Source: Sulfuricurvum sp. MLSB (GTDB lineage: Bacteria > Campylobacterota > Campylobacteria > Campylobacterales > Sulfurimonadaceae). Taken from it: DNA of 64,000 nt. The position numbers and the translations under genes were made by a program. This document shows positions 30,019-40,945 of this stretch, in pieces. The notes below the pieces were generated by a model. It saw nothing but the letters and a program-made list of their open reading frames with translations, searched no databases and had not been told where the DNA came from. The stretch spans positions 1-64,000 of the forward strand of contig NZ_JQGL01000015.1 in assembly GCF_000747095.1 (NCBI RefSeq), in the 5' to 3' direction. Position 1 is the stretch's first letter. Each line of letters starts with the position of its first letter.

Positions 30019-30894
30019 TTACTCCTTAATAAATCGTAGTTTGTACGTGCACTTTTGGCACAGCTCTTCGACGGCTATTTTCTTGGAAAATCCTTCGGCA
30101 ATGGCTACGGCGCGTTTCGATGTCAGAATTTTATCCAAATTTGTCGTGTGAAGGTTACCCAATTCAATAATCCCTTCCCCATCCAGACAGCACGGTACTA
30201 CCCTGCCGTCCGCCAGTACCCCGATTTGTCCGATCAGTCCGTGGCAATATCCGTCTCCAGCAACAAGATTGTGAAGACTCGGCCATTCGAAATAGCGGTC
30301 GAAATGGAGCAGCACTTTCGGGGCCAGACGGATCGACTGCCTCTCCCCCGTACTTTCGGAAACAATGAAACCCTCAGGCAGTTCGAAATGCTTTTCGAGC
30401 CGCTGAAACAGTTTGTCATTAAATTCCGAAGCGCTGTGAACATCGTCCAGATTCCATAATCGCAGATTGATGAAAAAATCGCCTTGGCGGCTCACTTTTT
30501 CATCGCACAATTCTATAATAGGATTCAGATACGCATCCAAAGAACGAGACGAGCTGTTTTTATCAAAGCTGTTTAATGAAAGGTTGACCTGCCGGATTGA
30601 CGGATGAAACAGCCTATCCCGCCGATCCGAATCCAGATAAAATCCGCTCGTCGTAATCATGACCCGAAATCCCTGCATATGCGCTTCGTCCAAATATCTA
30701 TCCAGATCGGACAAAACCATCGGGTCGCCCATCACGTGCAAAGCTATTTCGTCAGTGTAGTGTTTCAACTCTTCCAAAACATGCTTGAAAAACGGAAGTT
30801 GCATCGTTACCGTCGGCTGCGCTCTGGGCGGACAAAAGCTGCATGCCAGGCCGCATACGTTCGTCACTTCAACATAAGCTCGGAAAAATTTCAT
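30019..30894 (-). CDS. Radical SAM/SPASM-domain protein
   Basis: CGLACSFC (CX3CX2C); C-terminal Cys cluster VVPCCLDGEG...ELCQKCTYK; SD GAAGGG before the ATG at 30894. Confidence 0.85.
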   Translation of the reverse strand: MKFFRAYVEVTNVCGLACSFCPPRAQPTVTMQLPFFKHVLEELKHYTDEIALHVMGDPMVLSDLDRYLDEAHMQGFRVMITTSGFYLDSDRRDRLFHPSIRQVNLSLNSFDKNSSSRSLDAYLNPIIELCDEKVSRQGDFFINLRLWNLDDVHSASEFNDKLFQRLEKHFELPEGFIVSESTGERQSIRLAPKVLLHFDRYFEWPSLHNLVAGDGYCHGLIGQIGVLADGRVVPCCLDGEGIIELGNLHTTNLDKILTSKRAVAIAEGFSKKIAVEELCQKCTYKLRFIKE

Positions 30895-30900
30895 TATAAT
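30895..30900 (+). promoter_or_regulatory. -10 box (TATAAT) six bases before the thioredoxin-like start codon
   Basis: TATAAT-CCCTTC-ATG. Confidence 0.55.
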
Positions 30901-30906
30901 CCCTTC

Positions 30907-31230
30907 ATGCAAACCCTAGATACGATCAACCAAACATTAAATGACAACGACGCTGTGATGCTTTATTTCAGCGCACCCGGCTGCAACGTCTGCCATGCCC
31001 TCAAACCCAAACTGACCGAAGCCGTTGTGAACGAATTTCCGGCTTTTGCCATCGTCAGTATCGACATCTCCGAAACACCCGAGATCGCTTCGCAGTTCAG
31101 CGTTTTTACGATCCCGACGGTACTGGTATTTTTTCAAGGACGGGAATTTTTGCGCAAGAGCCGCCACATGAGTGTCGGCGAAGTGGTCGCGGCGATAGAA
31201 CGACCCTACAACCTTATGGCAGGAAACTGA
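30907..31230 (+). CDS. Thioredoxin-family protein
   Basis: VMLYFSAPGCNVCHALKPKL...FTIPTVLVFFQGRE; CxxC (CNVC). Confidence 0.85.
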   Translation: MQTLDTINQTLNDNDAVMLYFSAPGCNVCHALKPKLTEAVVNEFPAFAIVSIDISETPEIASQFSVFTIPTVLVFFQGREFLRKSRHMSVGEVVAAIERPYNLMAGN

Positions 31231-31966
31231 CGATCCCCGCCGTTACGGCAACGTTAAGTGATTCGACCCCCCGATACATCGGTATCGAGACACTGTGCGT
31301 CGATGCCTTCATCACCGCGTCGCTTACCCCTTCAGACTCGTTCCCCAAAACAAAAACGGCCTTTTTAGGAATCTTCAGCGAATAGATATCGTCTTTGGCA
31401 TGGGAGGAGAGGGTGATAAACGCCGTCTCTTTCAACGAAAGTATCTCGCTGAGGGTATCGCAGTAATAGATCGGTATTTTAAACAGCGTCCCCGCACTCG
31501 CTTTCATGACCAAAGGGGAGAGTTTGGTCGAGTTTTTCTTCGGAAGAACAATCCCGTCTATCCGGCTGGCGGCAGCGGATCGGACAATCATCCCCAAATT
31601 TTGGGGATTGTTGATCCCATCGAGTGCCAGCAGGCGAAAGCCCCCCGGCAAATCGGTTTCAATCTGCGAAGCGCTGCGGTAATTGAGTGCTTTGACATCG
31701 ATAGCGACACCCTGGTCCTGCGCACTGTTTTTTGAGATGCGCGACAACGCTTCTTTGGTGTGGTATTTGATCTCCACGCCCCGCATTTCGGCCAAATCGA
31801 CAATTTCGTTTATCGTTTCGTCGACCCGGTTGCTCTTGGAAAGGTGCAGCTTATGGATTTGAACCGTTTCGTCTCGCAGCACTTCTACGGCGACGTTACG
31901 GCCGTACAGCGTGATAAGCGAATCGAAAAAACGCTTCTTCTCTAAATATTCAGGAGAATCTTGCAT
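31214..31966 (-). CDS. TrmH/SpoU-family RNA 2'-O-methyltransferase
   Basis: ALDGINNPQNLGMIVRSAAAS...VFVLGNESEGVSD...VSIPMYRGVESLNVAVTAGI (SPOUT motifs 1-3). Confidence 0.9.
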   Translation of the reverse strand: MQDSPEYLEKKRFFDSLITLYGRNVAVEVLRDETVQIHKLHLSKSNRVDETINEIVDLAEMRGVEIKYHTKEALSRISKNSAQDQGVAIDVKALNYRSASQIETDLPGGFRLLALDGINNPQNLGMIVRSAAASRIDGIVLPKKNSTKLSPLVMKASAGTLFKIPIYYCDTLSEILSLKETAFITLSSHAKDDIYSLKIPKKAVFVLGNESEGVSDAVMKASTHSVSIPMYRGVESLNVAVTAGIVSFLP

Positions 31967-33888
31967 TAGATTTTTGCCGCAACGGCTTCCGCAGTGAATC
32001 CAAATTTCTCAAACAATTTATCCGCCGGAGCACTGGCACCGAATCCATCCATAGCGACAACGGTGTCGGCAAAGCGGTACCACTCCAAACCGCGCGCCGC
32101 TTCAATCGCAACACGTTTTGTCCCCGGTTTGATAATCGTGTCGATATAGCTTTGCGGCTGTTCCAACAGCAAATCAAAACACGGCACACTCACAACATTA
32201 GCTGCAATTCCGCGTGATGAAAGAAGCTCGGCTGATTCAATCGCCAAACCAACTTCAGAACCTGATGCCATCAAAGTCACCGTCGCATTTTGGCGTTCCG
32301 CCAATAGATATCCCCCATTTTCCACATCGCCATAAACGGCCGATGGAAGCAACGGAAGGTTTTGGCGTGAGCAGACGAATGCCGAAGGCGACGTTTTCAT
32401 CGAAAGCGCCTTTTGCCAGCATTTGACGTTTTCGGCCCCGTCGGCCGGACGGTAAACGTAGAAATTCGGCAACGCTCTGAATTGGCTCAAATGCTCAATC
32501 GGCTGGTGGGTCGGGCCGTCTTCGCCGACACCGATGCTGTCGTGCGTCCAGACGAAAAAGTGCTGAATTCCGCTGAGCGCCGCGATGCGGGCTGAGGGCT
32601 TGAGGTAATCGCTGAACACGAAAAAGGTAGCGCTAAAAGGCATAATCGGCCCGTACAACGCCATCGCGTTCGTAATCGATGCCATCGAATGCTCGCGGAT
32701 ACCGAAATGGATATTTTTCCCTTTCGGAAAATCGCCCATGTTGACCAATTCGGTTTTGTTCGACGGCCCAAGATCGGCCGATCCCCCCAGGAATCCGGGA
32801 ATCGCTTTGGCGATTGCGTTGAGGATGATTCCGTTTGTGTTGCGAGTCGCGTCGGCTTTGGCAAACGTCGGCCATTCGATCCGGCTGAAATCGGGATTGA
32901 TCAACTGCTCGTACGCTTCGTTCTGTTCGGAAAGAGGGAGTTCTTTCAGGCGGTGATTCCACTCGCGTTCCGCCAAATCCCCTTTTTCAATCGCGCAACG
33001 GAAACGCTCCAGTACGTCCGCATCGACGGCGAATGTTGCTTCCGGGTCAAATCCCGCCGCGGTTTTGGCGGCTTTGATGACATCATGTCCAAGCGGCGCA
33101 CCGTGCGAATGGTGGGAGCCTTCCAGCTTGTCCCCACCCTTGGCGATAACCGTATTGGCGATAATCAGTACCGGGCGCGTCATCATTTTAGCTTGACTGA
33201 TCGCACTGTCGATCTCGTTGAAATTGTGACCGTCTATCTCAAGCACTGCCCAGTTTTGTGATTCGAACCGGCCGCGGATGTTTTCACTGATGCTCAGATC
33301 GGTAGAGCCTTCAATCGTAATGCGGTTCGAATCGTAAATAAGTACCAGATTGTCCAAACCCATATGCCCGGCAACCGAGCAGGCTTCATAGCTGATCCCT
33401 TCTTCCAGATCGCCGTCGCCGCAGAGGCAGTAGACGTTGTGATCGATCAATGCCGCCGTTTCGGAATTGACTTTGTGTCCGACGTATTTGGAGGCCATCG
33501 CAAAACCGACCGCATTGGCTATCCCCTGCCCAAGAGGGCCCGTCGTGATCTCGATTCCGGCCGTATGCCCGTATTCCGGGTGGCCCGGTGTAGCCGAATC
33601 AAGCTGACGGAAGTTTTTAAGATCTTCCATTTCCAATCCGTATCCCCAGAGGTAATAGAGCGAATAGATAAGCCCGGTGCCGTGACCGCCCGAAAATACC
33701 AAACGGTCGCGGTTCAGCCATTTCGGATTTTTCGGATTATGGACAAGATGCTCGGAAAGAACTACCGCAATATCGGCAAGACCCATCGGAGCGCCGGGGT
33801 GGCCGGAATTAGCCTGTTGTACCATATCGGCCGCTAAAAAGCGGATTGTATCTGCCATCTTTTGGCGCATAGCATTGCTCATATTCAT
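31966..33888 (-). CDS. tkt: Transketolase
   Basis: ANSGHPGAPMGLADIAVVL, GHGTGLIYSLYYLWGYG, CLCGDGDLEEGISYEA, GVGEDGPTHQPIEHL. Confidence 0.97.
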   Translation of the reverse strand: MNMSNAMRQKMADTIRFLAADMVQQANSGHPGAPMGLADIAVVLSEHLVHNPKNPKWLNRDRLVFSGGHGTGLIYSLYYLWGYGLEMEDLKNFRQLDSATPGHPEYGHTAGIEITTGPLGQGIANAVGFAMASKYVGHKVNSETAALIDHNVYCLCGDGDLEEGISYEACSVAGHMGLDNLVLIYDSNRITIEGSTDLSISENIRGRFESQNWAVLEIDGHNFNEIDSAISQAKMMTRPVLIIANTVIAKGGDKLEGSHHSHGAPLGHDVIKAAKTAAGFDPEATFAVDADVLERFRCAIEKGDLAEREWNHRLKELPLSEQNEAYEQLINPDFSRIEWPTFAKADATRNTNGIILNAIAKAIPGFLGGSADLGPSNKTELVNMGDFPKGKNIHFGIREHSMASITNAMALYGPIMPFSATFFVFSDYLKPSARIAALSGIQHFFVWTHDSIGVGEDGPTHQPIEHLSQFRALPNFYVYRPADGAENVKCWQKALSMKTSPSAFVCSRQNLPLLPSAVYGDVENGGYLLAERQNATVTLMASGSEVGLAIESAELLSSRGIAANVVSVPCFDLLLEQPQSYIDTIIKPGTKRVAIEAARGLEWYRFADTVVAMDGFGASAPADKLFEKFGFTAEAVAAKI

Positions 33889-34733
33889 TCCTTATGTCGA
33901 TTAATGTAATGGATCAGTGTTGGTGACAATTCGCGACGCAAATTCTCATCAAAACTTTCCATCTGCCGCAGCAGTTTGCCGGCTAACTCATCCGCTTCGT
34001 GCATGGCTGCTTCAAACCCGAGCAACGTCACGAAACTGTTTTTAGCCGTATCGTTATTGGTTGTTTTTCCCGCTTCTTCGCTGCTCATCGTCACATCGAG
34101 AATGTCGTCCTGGATCTGGAACAGCAGCCCAAGGTCGATTCCGAATGCGTAAAGCATTTCCGCCAAATCGTCACGACCGATAATGATCGAGCCCATTTTC
34201 AACGATGCGGCGATCAGTTTTCCCGTTTTATGAATGTGAAGAAACCGTACCTGCTCAACACTCAACGGGGTGTTTTCGAAATGACAGTCGATCGCCTGCC
34301 CCAACACCATCCCGTTCAATCCGCCGTTGGCGGAAAGTTCGCGGACGAGTTTGACGATGACTCTGTCGCTGAGGGGAGCATTAGAGAGAACTTCAAACGC
34401 GTAGGTATTCAGCGCATCCCCTGCCAGGATCGCACTCACTTCATCATACGTCTTGTGCAACGTCGGAATTCCCCGTCGCAAATCGGCGTTATCCATTGCG
34501 GGAAGATCGTCATGGATCAACGAATAGGTGTGAAGAATTTCGACACCGAGTGCTACCGGAAAGGCGCTTTCAAGCAGAAGCGGGTTGTACGCACGGACTA
34601 CCCCCAACAGCAATGCGGGACGGAACCGTTTTCCCCCGCCGATGAGCATTTGATTCAGAGACGCTTCGTAATGGGGGTGGAAACTGGGGGCGGAGGGCAA
34701 ATGTGCGGAGAGATATGCTTCAAACGCTTCCAT
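33885..34733 (-). CDS. ispA: Polyprenyl (geranyl/farnesyl) diphosphate synthase
   Basis: GGGKRFRPALL, HTYSLIHDDLPAMDNADLRRG, FQIQDDILD aspartate-rich motifs. Confidence 0.9.
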   Translation of the reverse strand: MEAFEAYLSAHLPSAPSFHPHYEASLNQMLIGGGKRFRPALLLGVVRAYNPLLLESAFPVALGVEILHTYSLIHDDLPAMDNADLRRGIPTLHKTYDEVSAILAGDALNTYAFEVLSNAPLSDRVIVKLVRELSANGGLNGMVLGQAIDCHFENTPLSVEQVRFLHIHKTGKLIAASLKMGSIIIGRDDLAEMLYAFGIDLGLLFQIQDDILDVTMSSEEAGKTTNNDTAKNSFVTLLGFEAAMHEADELAGKLLRQMESFDENLRRELSPTLIHYINRHKE

Positions 34734-34816
34734 GATGCCCTTCCCTTTTTTTAGCGAAATTGTATCATGACGGAGCTTTTGTCCGGTTTATTTCATAAGC
34801 GGGTTTCCCCCCGCTA

Positions 34817-35182
34817 TCAGATTTTCTCGATAACGTCGGTAATGCCGTTTTCGTCATCGACGAGGACAACGGTCGGTTTATAGTTTTCGAGTTCCGCATC
34901 GTTGTAGGTCGCGTAGGCAACAATGATGATTTTGTCCCCTTTGTGGACTTTGCGTGCCGCTGCGCCGTTGAGGCAAATATCGCGTTTGCCGCGTTCGCCG
35001 AGGATGACGTAGGTCGAGAAGCGCTCGCCGTTATTAATGTTGAGGATTTCAACCTTTTGTCCGACGCGCATTTTGGAAGCTTCGAGCAACTCTTCGTCGA
35101 TCGTGATCGAACCGACGTAGTTAAGATTGGCATCCGTGACCGTCGCGCGGTGGATTTTACTGTAAAGCATTTCGATCAACAT
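34817..35182 (-). CDS. panD: Aspartate 1-decarboxylase
   Basis: [22 protein letters not shown] with the GS self-processing site; [12 protein letters not shown]. Confidence 0.95.
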   Translation of the reverse strand: MLIEMLYSKIHRATVTDANLNYVGSITIDEELLEASKMRVGQKVEILNINNGERFSTYVILGERGKRDICLNGAAARKVHKGDKIIIVAYATYNDAELENYKPTVVLVDDENGITDVIEKI

Positions 35183-35186
35183 CGTT

Positions 35187-35561
35187 CTATCGACCCATCT
35201 GCTTCATCATGTCGGCAGGAGTGACCGGAGCATCCCACAATTCAGCCGGAATCACGTATTCCTGTACGACTTCGCCGCCGATAATATGGCGATCGATAAT
35301 CTCGTTGATTTTCTCTTTTGTAAGACCCGCGTACATCACGTGCCCCGGTTCGACCAGCATTACTGGACCGACATTACAGCGGTTCATGCACGAGGTTCGG
35401 ATCGGTTGAACGGTGGCAATGAGCCCGCGCTGCATCAACGTCTGCGCCAAATGTTGAAAAATATCCTGTGTCTGCGGATTGACGCAGCTTGGTTTCGGCA
35501 TGCCCGGAGGGGAAGACTGCTCGCATTTAAAAATATAAAAAGCCGGTTGTGGGATACCCAT
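35187..35561 (-). CDS. (2Fe-2S) ferredoxin domain protein
   Basis: [16 protein letters not shown]...[26 protein letters not shown]. Confidence 0.8.
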   Translation of the reverse strand: MGIPQPAFYIFKCEQSSPPGMPKPSCVNPQTQDIFQHLAQTLMQRGLIATVQPIRTSCMNRCNVGPVMLVEPGHVMYAGLTKEKINEIIDRHIIGGEVVQEYVIPAELWDAPVTPADMMKQMGR

Positions 35562-35691
35562 CGGACCCTCCTTGTGTAATACGGTGCCGCTGCGCACCGG
35601 AAAATAATAACGGCATTATAGCCAAATTCAGCATCCAGAGATTAAGCTCTGTTACGCAACTGCACCTTTTAAGGGGCGTTTTAGCGGAATG

Positions 35692-36987
35692 TTACAATTG
35701 TGCCAAAAGCTCTCTGGCTACAACCCTGTCATCGAACGGCAGATGCTGGTCGTAAATGATCTGTGCCGTTTCATCCCCTTTACCCAGAATCAATACCACT
35801 TCGTCTCCGCTTCGCTCGCGAAGAGCCTGTGCGATTGCACTGCGGCGATTGACATCGACGTACACGTTGCTTTTATCCTCGATCCCCGCCAAAATATCCT
35901 CAATAATCGCATCGGGATCTTCAAAACGGGGATTGTCGCTGGTAACGTACAGTTTTTTGGCATACGATGATGCGACACGCCCCATCATCGGACGTTTCGT
36001 CCGGTCGCGGTCACCGCCCGCGCCGAACACGACGAGAACCTCTTTTTCTTTGAGTGCCCCCAGTACCTGCTCCATCCCATCAGGGGTATGGGCGAAATCG
36101 ACGATGACCAGAGGATCGGTACTGACCACTTCCATCCGGCCGCTGACGCCGCCGAAATTCTCCAGCGCTTCGGCGATTTCGGGGAGCGTCTTGTCACTGA
36201 CCAGATGGACCGCCGCCATCGCCGCCGTTACGTTGTAAAGGTTGAAAAAGCCGTGCAAAGAAGACTCGAAAGGAACAAGTTCTTCAAAATGTTTCAACAC
36301 GCCGCTGACGCCGTTGTTCAACGAATATGCGACGATTTTGTAGGTCGCGGGATTCTCCACACCGTAGGTAAACGCGTTTTTAATAGTAAACTGCGCCCGC
36401 GGCTCGTCTTTATTGATCAATTTTTTCGTCTCATCCTGAAAAAAGAGGTTCTTGATCCGGATGTATTCATCAAGACTTTGGTGATAATCCAAATGGTCTT
36501 GCGTTATGTTGGTCAATATTTTAAGATCGAATACAATTCCGGCAATCCGCTCCTGCTCGATCGCATGGGAACTTACTTCCATCACGAAGTATTCACACTC
36601 CGCTTCGATGGCTTCGAGCATATGGCGGTAAGTATTGAGTACCGTCGGCGTCGTCAGTGTCTTCCCTTCCACCGGCGCATCGTTCATGAAAAAACCGCGG
36701 GTTCCCTGCATTGCGGCTTTGTGCCCCAAATCAAGAAACAACGAATAAATCGCGCTGGCGGTCGTTGTCTTGCCGTTTGTCCCGGTTATCCCGATTACCT
36801 TGATCCGCCCCAGATTCAAAAGATCCCATGCCTCTTGCGGCGACAGCACAGCGGCAGCTCCCCGGGACAGGGCGTCTTCTTTGTATTTTTCGTTTTGTTT
36901 CGTCAAAACAAAAGCACATTCGGGGCCGCACTCTCCCGAATTTTCTGTAATAAACCGAAACGTCGGAGCGTTTACTTCAATTTTCAA
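35692..36987 (-). CDS. murE: UDP-N-acetylmuramoyl-L-alanyl-D-glutamate--2,6-diaminopimelate ligase
   Basis: VIGITGTNGKTTTASAIYSLF, GTRGFF, TSDNPRFEDPDAIIEDI. Confidence 0.93.
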   Translation of the reverse strand: MKIEVNAPTFRFITENSGECGPECAFVLTKQNEKYKEDALSRGAAAVLSPQEAWDLLNLGRIKVIGITGTNGKTTTASAIYSLFLDLGHKAAMQGTRGFFMNDAPVEGKTLTTPTVLNTYRHMLEAIEAECEYFVMEVSSHAIEQERIAGIVFDLKILTNITQDHLDYHQSLDEYIRIKNLFFQDETKKLINKDEPRAQFTIKNAFTYGVENPATYKIVAYSLNNGVSGVLKHFEELVPFESSLHGFFNLYNVTAAMAAVHLVSDKTLPEIAEALENFGGVSGRMEVVSTDPLVIVDFAHTPDGMEQVLGALKEKEVLVVFGAGGDRDRTKRPMMGRVASSYAKKLYVTSDNPRFEDPDAIIEDILAGIEDKSNVYVDVNRRSAIAQALRERSGDEVVLILGKGDETAQIIYDQHLPFDDRVVARELLAQL

Positions 36988-37570
36988 ACTTGTTCCCTTT
37001 TGCGAGTCGTCTTAATAAATTCCGTAACTGGCGATCGTTCGGATAGACCCCAAGCGCGCTTTCCAAATAGCTGAGCGCCATCTCTTTGTAGCCGTGATCG
37101 ATCAGGTTATCGAGAAAATCAACGAAATCTTCTTTTTCCGTAATGATAACACGGGTAGAGAACATGATGTTTTCGAAAATACGGTTAAAGTCGCTCTCGT
37201 CTTTGACAAGTTCTTTGAACTCATTGTACATAATGCCGTCTTCATATGCCAGCCGCTGTTTGATCGTTTCATCAAAAAGTCCCGACAGCTGCTCAAGCGT
37301 TCCGTCCATCGTCTCAAGAATTTCGGAGATGACCACATCAGCCTGTTCCGCATCTTCGCTGCGCAAAATAGTGTAATAATCGAAAAGCGCCTCGGCTCCG
37401 GTTTCGCCGCTCATAGCCATGTCTGAGAGTATCGCTCCGTTGTAGGCCTCTTTGGAATCGGGGTGGTCTTTGAGCGCTAGGGAATAATCTCTTAATGCTT
37501 CTGTGTATTGTCCGGCTAAAAAATGCTCGTTTGCTTGTTTGAGGGTTTTGGATAAATGGATCGTTTTCAT
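36977..37570 (-). CDS. TPR-like protein of unknown function
   Basis: ANEHFLAGQYTEALRDYSLALKDHPDSKEAYNGA tetratricopeptide-like repeat; 11-bp overlap with murE. Confidence 0.65.
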   Translation of the reverse strand: MKTIHLSKTLKQANEHFLAGQYTEALRDYSLALKDHPDSKEAYNGAILSDMAMSGETGAEALFDYYTILRSEDAEQADVVISEILETMDGTLEQLSGLFDETIKQRLAYEDGIMYNEFKELVKDESDFNRIFENIMFSTRVIITEKEDFVDFLDNLIDHGYKEMALSYLESALGVYPNDRQLRNLLRRLAKGNKFEN

Positions 37571-37615
37571 AATAATCCCTCCTGATTTAATACTATATCG
37601 GCAATGACTGCCATA

Positions 37616-37891
37616 TTATAATGCGTCTATCTGATTTTCCATGCCTTGCGGCACATTAATAACCATCAAATCAGGATGGATATCCATTCTAAGCTGACGT
37701 TCTACACCGTATTTGAGTGTATTGCCGCTGCTGGAACATCCGATACACGCACCTTGAAGCTGTACATAAACCGTTCCGTTTTTAACCGTCAAAAATGCTA
37801 TGTCTCCGCCGTCCAACGCCAAAGACGGTCTAATTTTGTCAATAACGCGGCGAACCGGCTGTATTAATTCTTCATCAGTAAATGGAATCAT
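37616..37891 (-). CDS. NifU C-terminal-domain Fe-S scaffold protein
   Basis: IRPSLALDGGDIAFLTVKNGTVYVQLQGACIGCSSSGNTLKYGVE (CXXC). Confidence 0.9.
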   Translation of the reverse strand: MIPFTDEELIQPVRRVIDKIRPSLALDGGDIAFLTVKNGTVYVQLQGACIGCSSSGNTLKYGVERQLRMDIHPDLMVINVPQGMENQIDAL

Positions 37892-38022
37892 AATGTATGT
37901 GCCTTTGATACACGGAATAATAAAATCATTACTATAATAGGGGAAAAGGGCTAAACAAGGACTAATGACACATAGATAATTTTAGAGTGAAGCTCGATTT
38001 AAGCAGGTGGGTATTGAACTCG

Positions 38023-38373
38023 TTATACGAGTTCAATGTATGCCATCGGTGTAGCATCACCGCGGCGAATACGAGTTTTAACGATACGGGTATACCCGCC
38101 GTTGCGCTCGGTGTATTTAGGAGCAACTTCGTTCATAAGAACCTTAGTCGCTTCTTTGTTTTGGAGAACCGCGAAAATCGCGCGGTGCGCGTTAGCATCA
38201 CCTGCACGCGCAGTCGTAATCAATTTTTCCGCGAAAGAACGGAGTTCTTTGGCTTTGACCAAAGTGGTTTCGATTTTACCGTTTTCAATCAACGCAATGC
38301 TCAGGTTTTTCAACAAAGCGGCACGATGTGCACTTGTACGACCGAGTTTGCGGTATCCGTGACGATGTCTCAT
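38023..38373 (-). CDS. rplQ: 50S ribosomal protein L17
   Basis: [29 protein letters not shown]. Confidence 0.97.
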   Translation of the reverse strand: MRHRHGYRKLGRTSAHRAALLKNLSIALIENGKIETTLVKAKELRSFAEKLITTARAGDANAHRAIFAVLQNKEATKVLMNEVAPKYTERNGGYTRIVKTRIRRGDATPMAYIELV

Positions 38374-38399
38374 AAGATACTTCCTCTTGTTTTCTAAGC

Positions 38400-39392
38400 T
38401 TATTCAGCTTCAATTTTCTTTTTGATCGCGCTGACAAGGTCATCGCTCAATTCTTGACCAACCGTGTAACCGTACTCATTGATTTTTTCCAAAATCTCTT
38501 CGAACGATTTTTTGCCGAGGTTTTTAACCTCTTTCAAATCATTTTGGCTCATCATGACGATTTCGCCGATGTATTTGATGTTAGAACGGTCCAGGCAGTT
38601 AAAACTGCGTGCACTGAGTCCAAGTTCTTCGATACGAGCGCCCAAACGTTTAAGTTCAGGATGCTCATCGGCACGCTCAGCCACGGCAGGAGTTTTGATG
38701 CTCACTTCGCTGTTAAAAACAGCCATTTGAGCATACATAACTTCCAGTGCGTTTTTAAACGCGTCGACCGGCGAAATTTGCCCGTCAGTGACGATGTTAA
38801 TAATCACTTTTTCAAAGTTCGGATTGTCTTCTACCAATACGTTTTCGATCGCATACGTAGCACGACGAACCGGAGTGAAGAATGCATCAAGAGCGATGTA
38901 CCCCTCAGAGAGCATGTCGCGTACGTCTTCACTCGGAACGTATCCGATACCCTGATGAATTTTGACCGTGAAGTTTAGATTCGCATCTTCGTTCAACGTT
39001 GCCAAAAATGCATTTTGCGTTACCACTTCGACATCGTCATTATCCAAATCGCTTCCGTAGATTTCGCAAGGGCCTGCGAAGCTATACGTGATCTCTTTTT
39101 CTTTCAGGCCGTTTTTCAATTTGAAACGGACGCCTTTGAGATTGATAATGAAGTCCGAAATGTCTTCGAGCATACCGCGCACTGAGTCAAACTCATGCTT
39201 TGCACCTTCGATTTTAATACCGATCGGAGCATATCCCACCGAGCTGCTGAGCAAAAAGCGGCGCAACGGATGGGCGAGTGAAACCGCAAAACCGGTTTCA
39301 AACGGATAGGCAATAATGTTCGCTTCGTTCGCGCTGATTTGCTCGACGACAAACTCTTTCGGAAGAAGCGGTGATGTTTTAATTTTTTTCAT
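38400..39392 (-). CDS. rpoA: DNA-directed RNA polymerase subunit alpha
   Basis: [19 protein letters not shown] and C-terminal [24 protein letters not shown]. Confidence 0.97.
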   Translation of the reverse strand: MKKIKTSPLLPKEFVVEQISANEANIIAYPFETGFAVSLAHPLRRFLLSSSVGYAPIGIKIEGAKHEFDSVRGMLEDISDFIINLKGVRFKLKNGLKEKEITYSFAGPCEIYGSDLDNDDVEVVTQNAFLATLNEDANLNFTVKIHQGIGYVPSEDVRDMLSEGYIALDAFFTPVRRATYAIENVLVEDNPNFEKVIINIVTDGQISPVDAFKNALEVMYAQMAVFNSEVSIKTPAVAERADEHPELKRLGARIEELGLSARSFNCLDRSNIKYIGEIVMMSQNDLKEVKNLGKKSFEEILEKINEYGYTVGQELSDDLVSAIKKKIEAE

Positions 39393-39415
39393 GCTGAGCG
39401 CCCTTTCTTTAATGA

Positions 39416-40042
39416 TTATTTCGAGTAAAGCTCGACGATTAGACGTTCCTCAACAGGGATAACAACTTCTTCACGCTCTGGGAGACGTGTAAAAATACCG
39501 AATACTTTATCCTGGTCGATATCAACCCACGGAGCAAGACCGGTTTGGTTGGTAAGTTCAACCGCACGAACAATTTGATTGTTCTTTTTGCTACGCTCGG
39601 CAATTTCAATTTTCTGGCCCGGTTTAACGCGGTATGACGGAATGTCAACACGTTTGCCGTCAACCATGATGTGACCGTGGTTTACCAATTGGCGCGCAAA
39701 ACGACGAGTCGTTGCGAAGCCCATGCGGTAAACAACGTTATCAAGACGCTGCTCAAGCAAAACAACCAGGTTTGTACCGGTGTTACCTGTACGGCGTTTC
39801 GCTTCGGCGAACAATGAACGCATTTGTTTTTCGCTCAATCCGTACATAAATTTGGCTTTTTGCTTCTCACGAAGCTGTGTGCCGTATTCAGAAATTTTAG
39901 TGCGGCGCTGACCGTGTTGGCCAGGTCCGTACGGACGTTTGTCAAGGGCACTTTTACCTGCTAGACGGCGCTCACCTTTTAGACCAAGGCTTACTCCGAA
40001 TCTTCTTTCGATTTTTTCTACGGGTCCTCTATATCTTGCCAT
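39416..40042 (-). CDS. rpsD: 30S ribosomal protein S4
   Basis: [47 protein letters not shown]. Confidence 0.97.
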   Translation of the reverse strand: MARYRGPVEKIERRFGVSLGLKGERRLAGKSALDKRPYGPGQHGQRRTKISEYGTQLREKQKAKFMYGLSEKQMRSLFAEAKRRTGNTGTNLVVLLEQRLDNVVYRMGFATTRRFARQLVNHGHIMVDGKRVDIPSYRVKPGQKIEIAERSKKNNQIVRAVELTNQTGLAPWVDIDQDKVFGIFTRLPEREEVVIPVEERLIVELYSK

Positions 40043-40053
40043 TACAAACCTCC

Positions 40054-40446
40054 TTACACGCGTCGGCGCTTAGGCGCACGACATCCATTGTGTGGTAGCG
40101 GAGTAACGTCTTTCATGAATGAAACGCGTACACCCTCGATAGCTCCAACACTTTTAACTGCTGTTTCACGACCAGAACCCGGTCCTTGAACTTTGATTCC
40201 CACTTCTTTAATTCCGTGGACCATTGCTTTTTCCATCGCCGCTTCTACTGCTTGTTGCGCAGCAAACGGAGTTGACTTTTTAGAACCTTTGAAACCAAGG
40301 CTTCCGGCCGAACTCCATGCGATCATGTTACCCATCTCGTCCGTAACGGTTACGAGAGTATTGTTGAATGAAGCCAGGATATGCACGATACCTTTGGCAA
40401 TATTCTTTTTAACGATTTTTTTACGGGTTGCTTTTCTTTTTGCCAT
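40054..40446 (-). CDS. rpsK: 30S ribosomal protein S11
   Basis: [46 protein letters not shown]. Confidence 0.97.
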   Translation of the reverse strand: MAKRKATRKKIVKKNIAKGIVHILASFNNTLVTVTDEMGNMIAWSSAGSLGFKGSKKSTPFAAQQAVEAAMEKAMVHGIKEVGIKVQGPGSGRETAVKSVGAIEGVRVSFMKDVTPLPHNGCRAPKRRRV

Positions 40447-40457
40447 ACTCTAATCCC

Positions 40458-40829
40458 TTACTTTGTGGCCGAGCCGACAGTTTTCTTTTTACCTTTGCGT
40501 GTGCGTGCATTGGTTTTAGTTTTCTGACCACGGCATGGAAGACCTTTACGGTGACGAAGACCACGGTATGAACCAAGATCCATCAACGCTTTGATGTCCA
40601 TTGCAACTTCTTTACGAAGATCCCCTTCTACAGCGATGCCGCTGCTGCGAATCTCTTTAGCGATCGTTGCCGCTTCGTCTTCAGAAAGTTCGAATACACG
40701 TTTATTGTAATCGATCCCTGAAGCGTCCAAAATTTTACGAGATGTGTGCAAACCGATACCATAGATATAGGTTAGACCGTACTCGATACGTTTTTTCTTA
40801 GGTAAGTCTACACCAGCAATACGTGCCAT
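40458..40829 (-). CDS. rpsM: 30S ribosomal protein S13
   Basis: [26 protein letters not shown]. Confidence 0.97.
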   Translation of the reverse strand: MARIAGVDLPKKKRIEYGLTYIYGIGLHTSRKILDASGIDYNKRVFELSEDEAATIAKEIRSSGIAVEGDLRKEVAMDIKALMDLGSYRGLRHRKGLPCRGQKTKTNARTRKGKKKTVGSATK

Positions 40830-40831
40830 GC

Positions 40832-40945
40832 TTATCCTTGTCTCTGTTTATGTTTTGGGGTTTTGCAGATTACGCGAACTACCCCTTTGCGCTTGATGAT
40901 TTTGCAATCGTCGCACATTTTCTTCACTGAAGAACGTACTTTCAT
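40832..40945 (-). CDS. rpmJ: 50S ribosomal protein L36
   Basis: [37 protein letters not shown]; short, absent from the ORF track. Confidence 0.96.
   Translation of the reverse strand: MKVRSSVKKMCDDCKIIKRKGVVRVICKTPKHKQRQG

Noticed and set aside
33999-34754. 251-aa plus-strand ORF
   Set aside because: Antisense to ispA with no recognisable domain.
36088-37074. 328-aa plus-strand ORF
   Set aside because: Antisense to murE and the end of its neighbour; no family signature.
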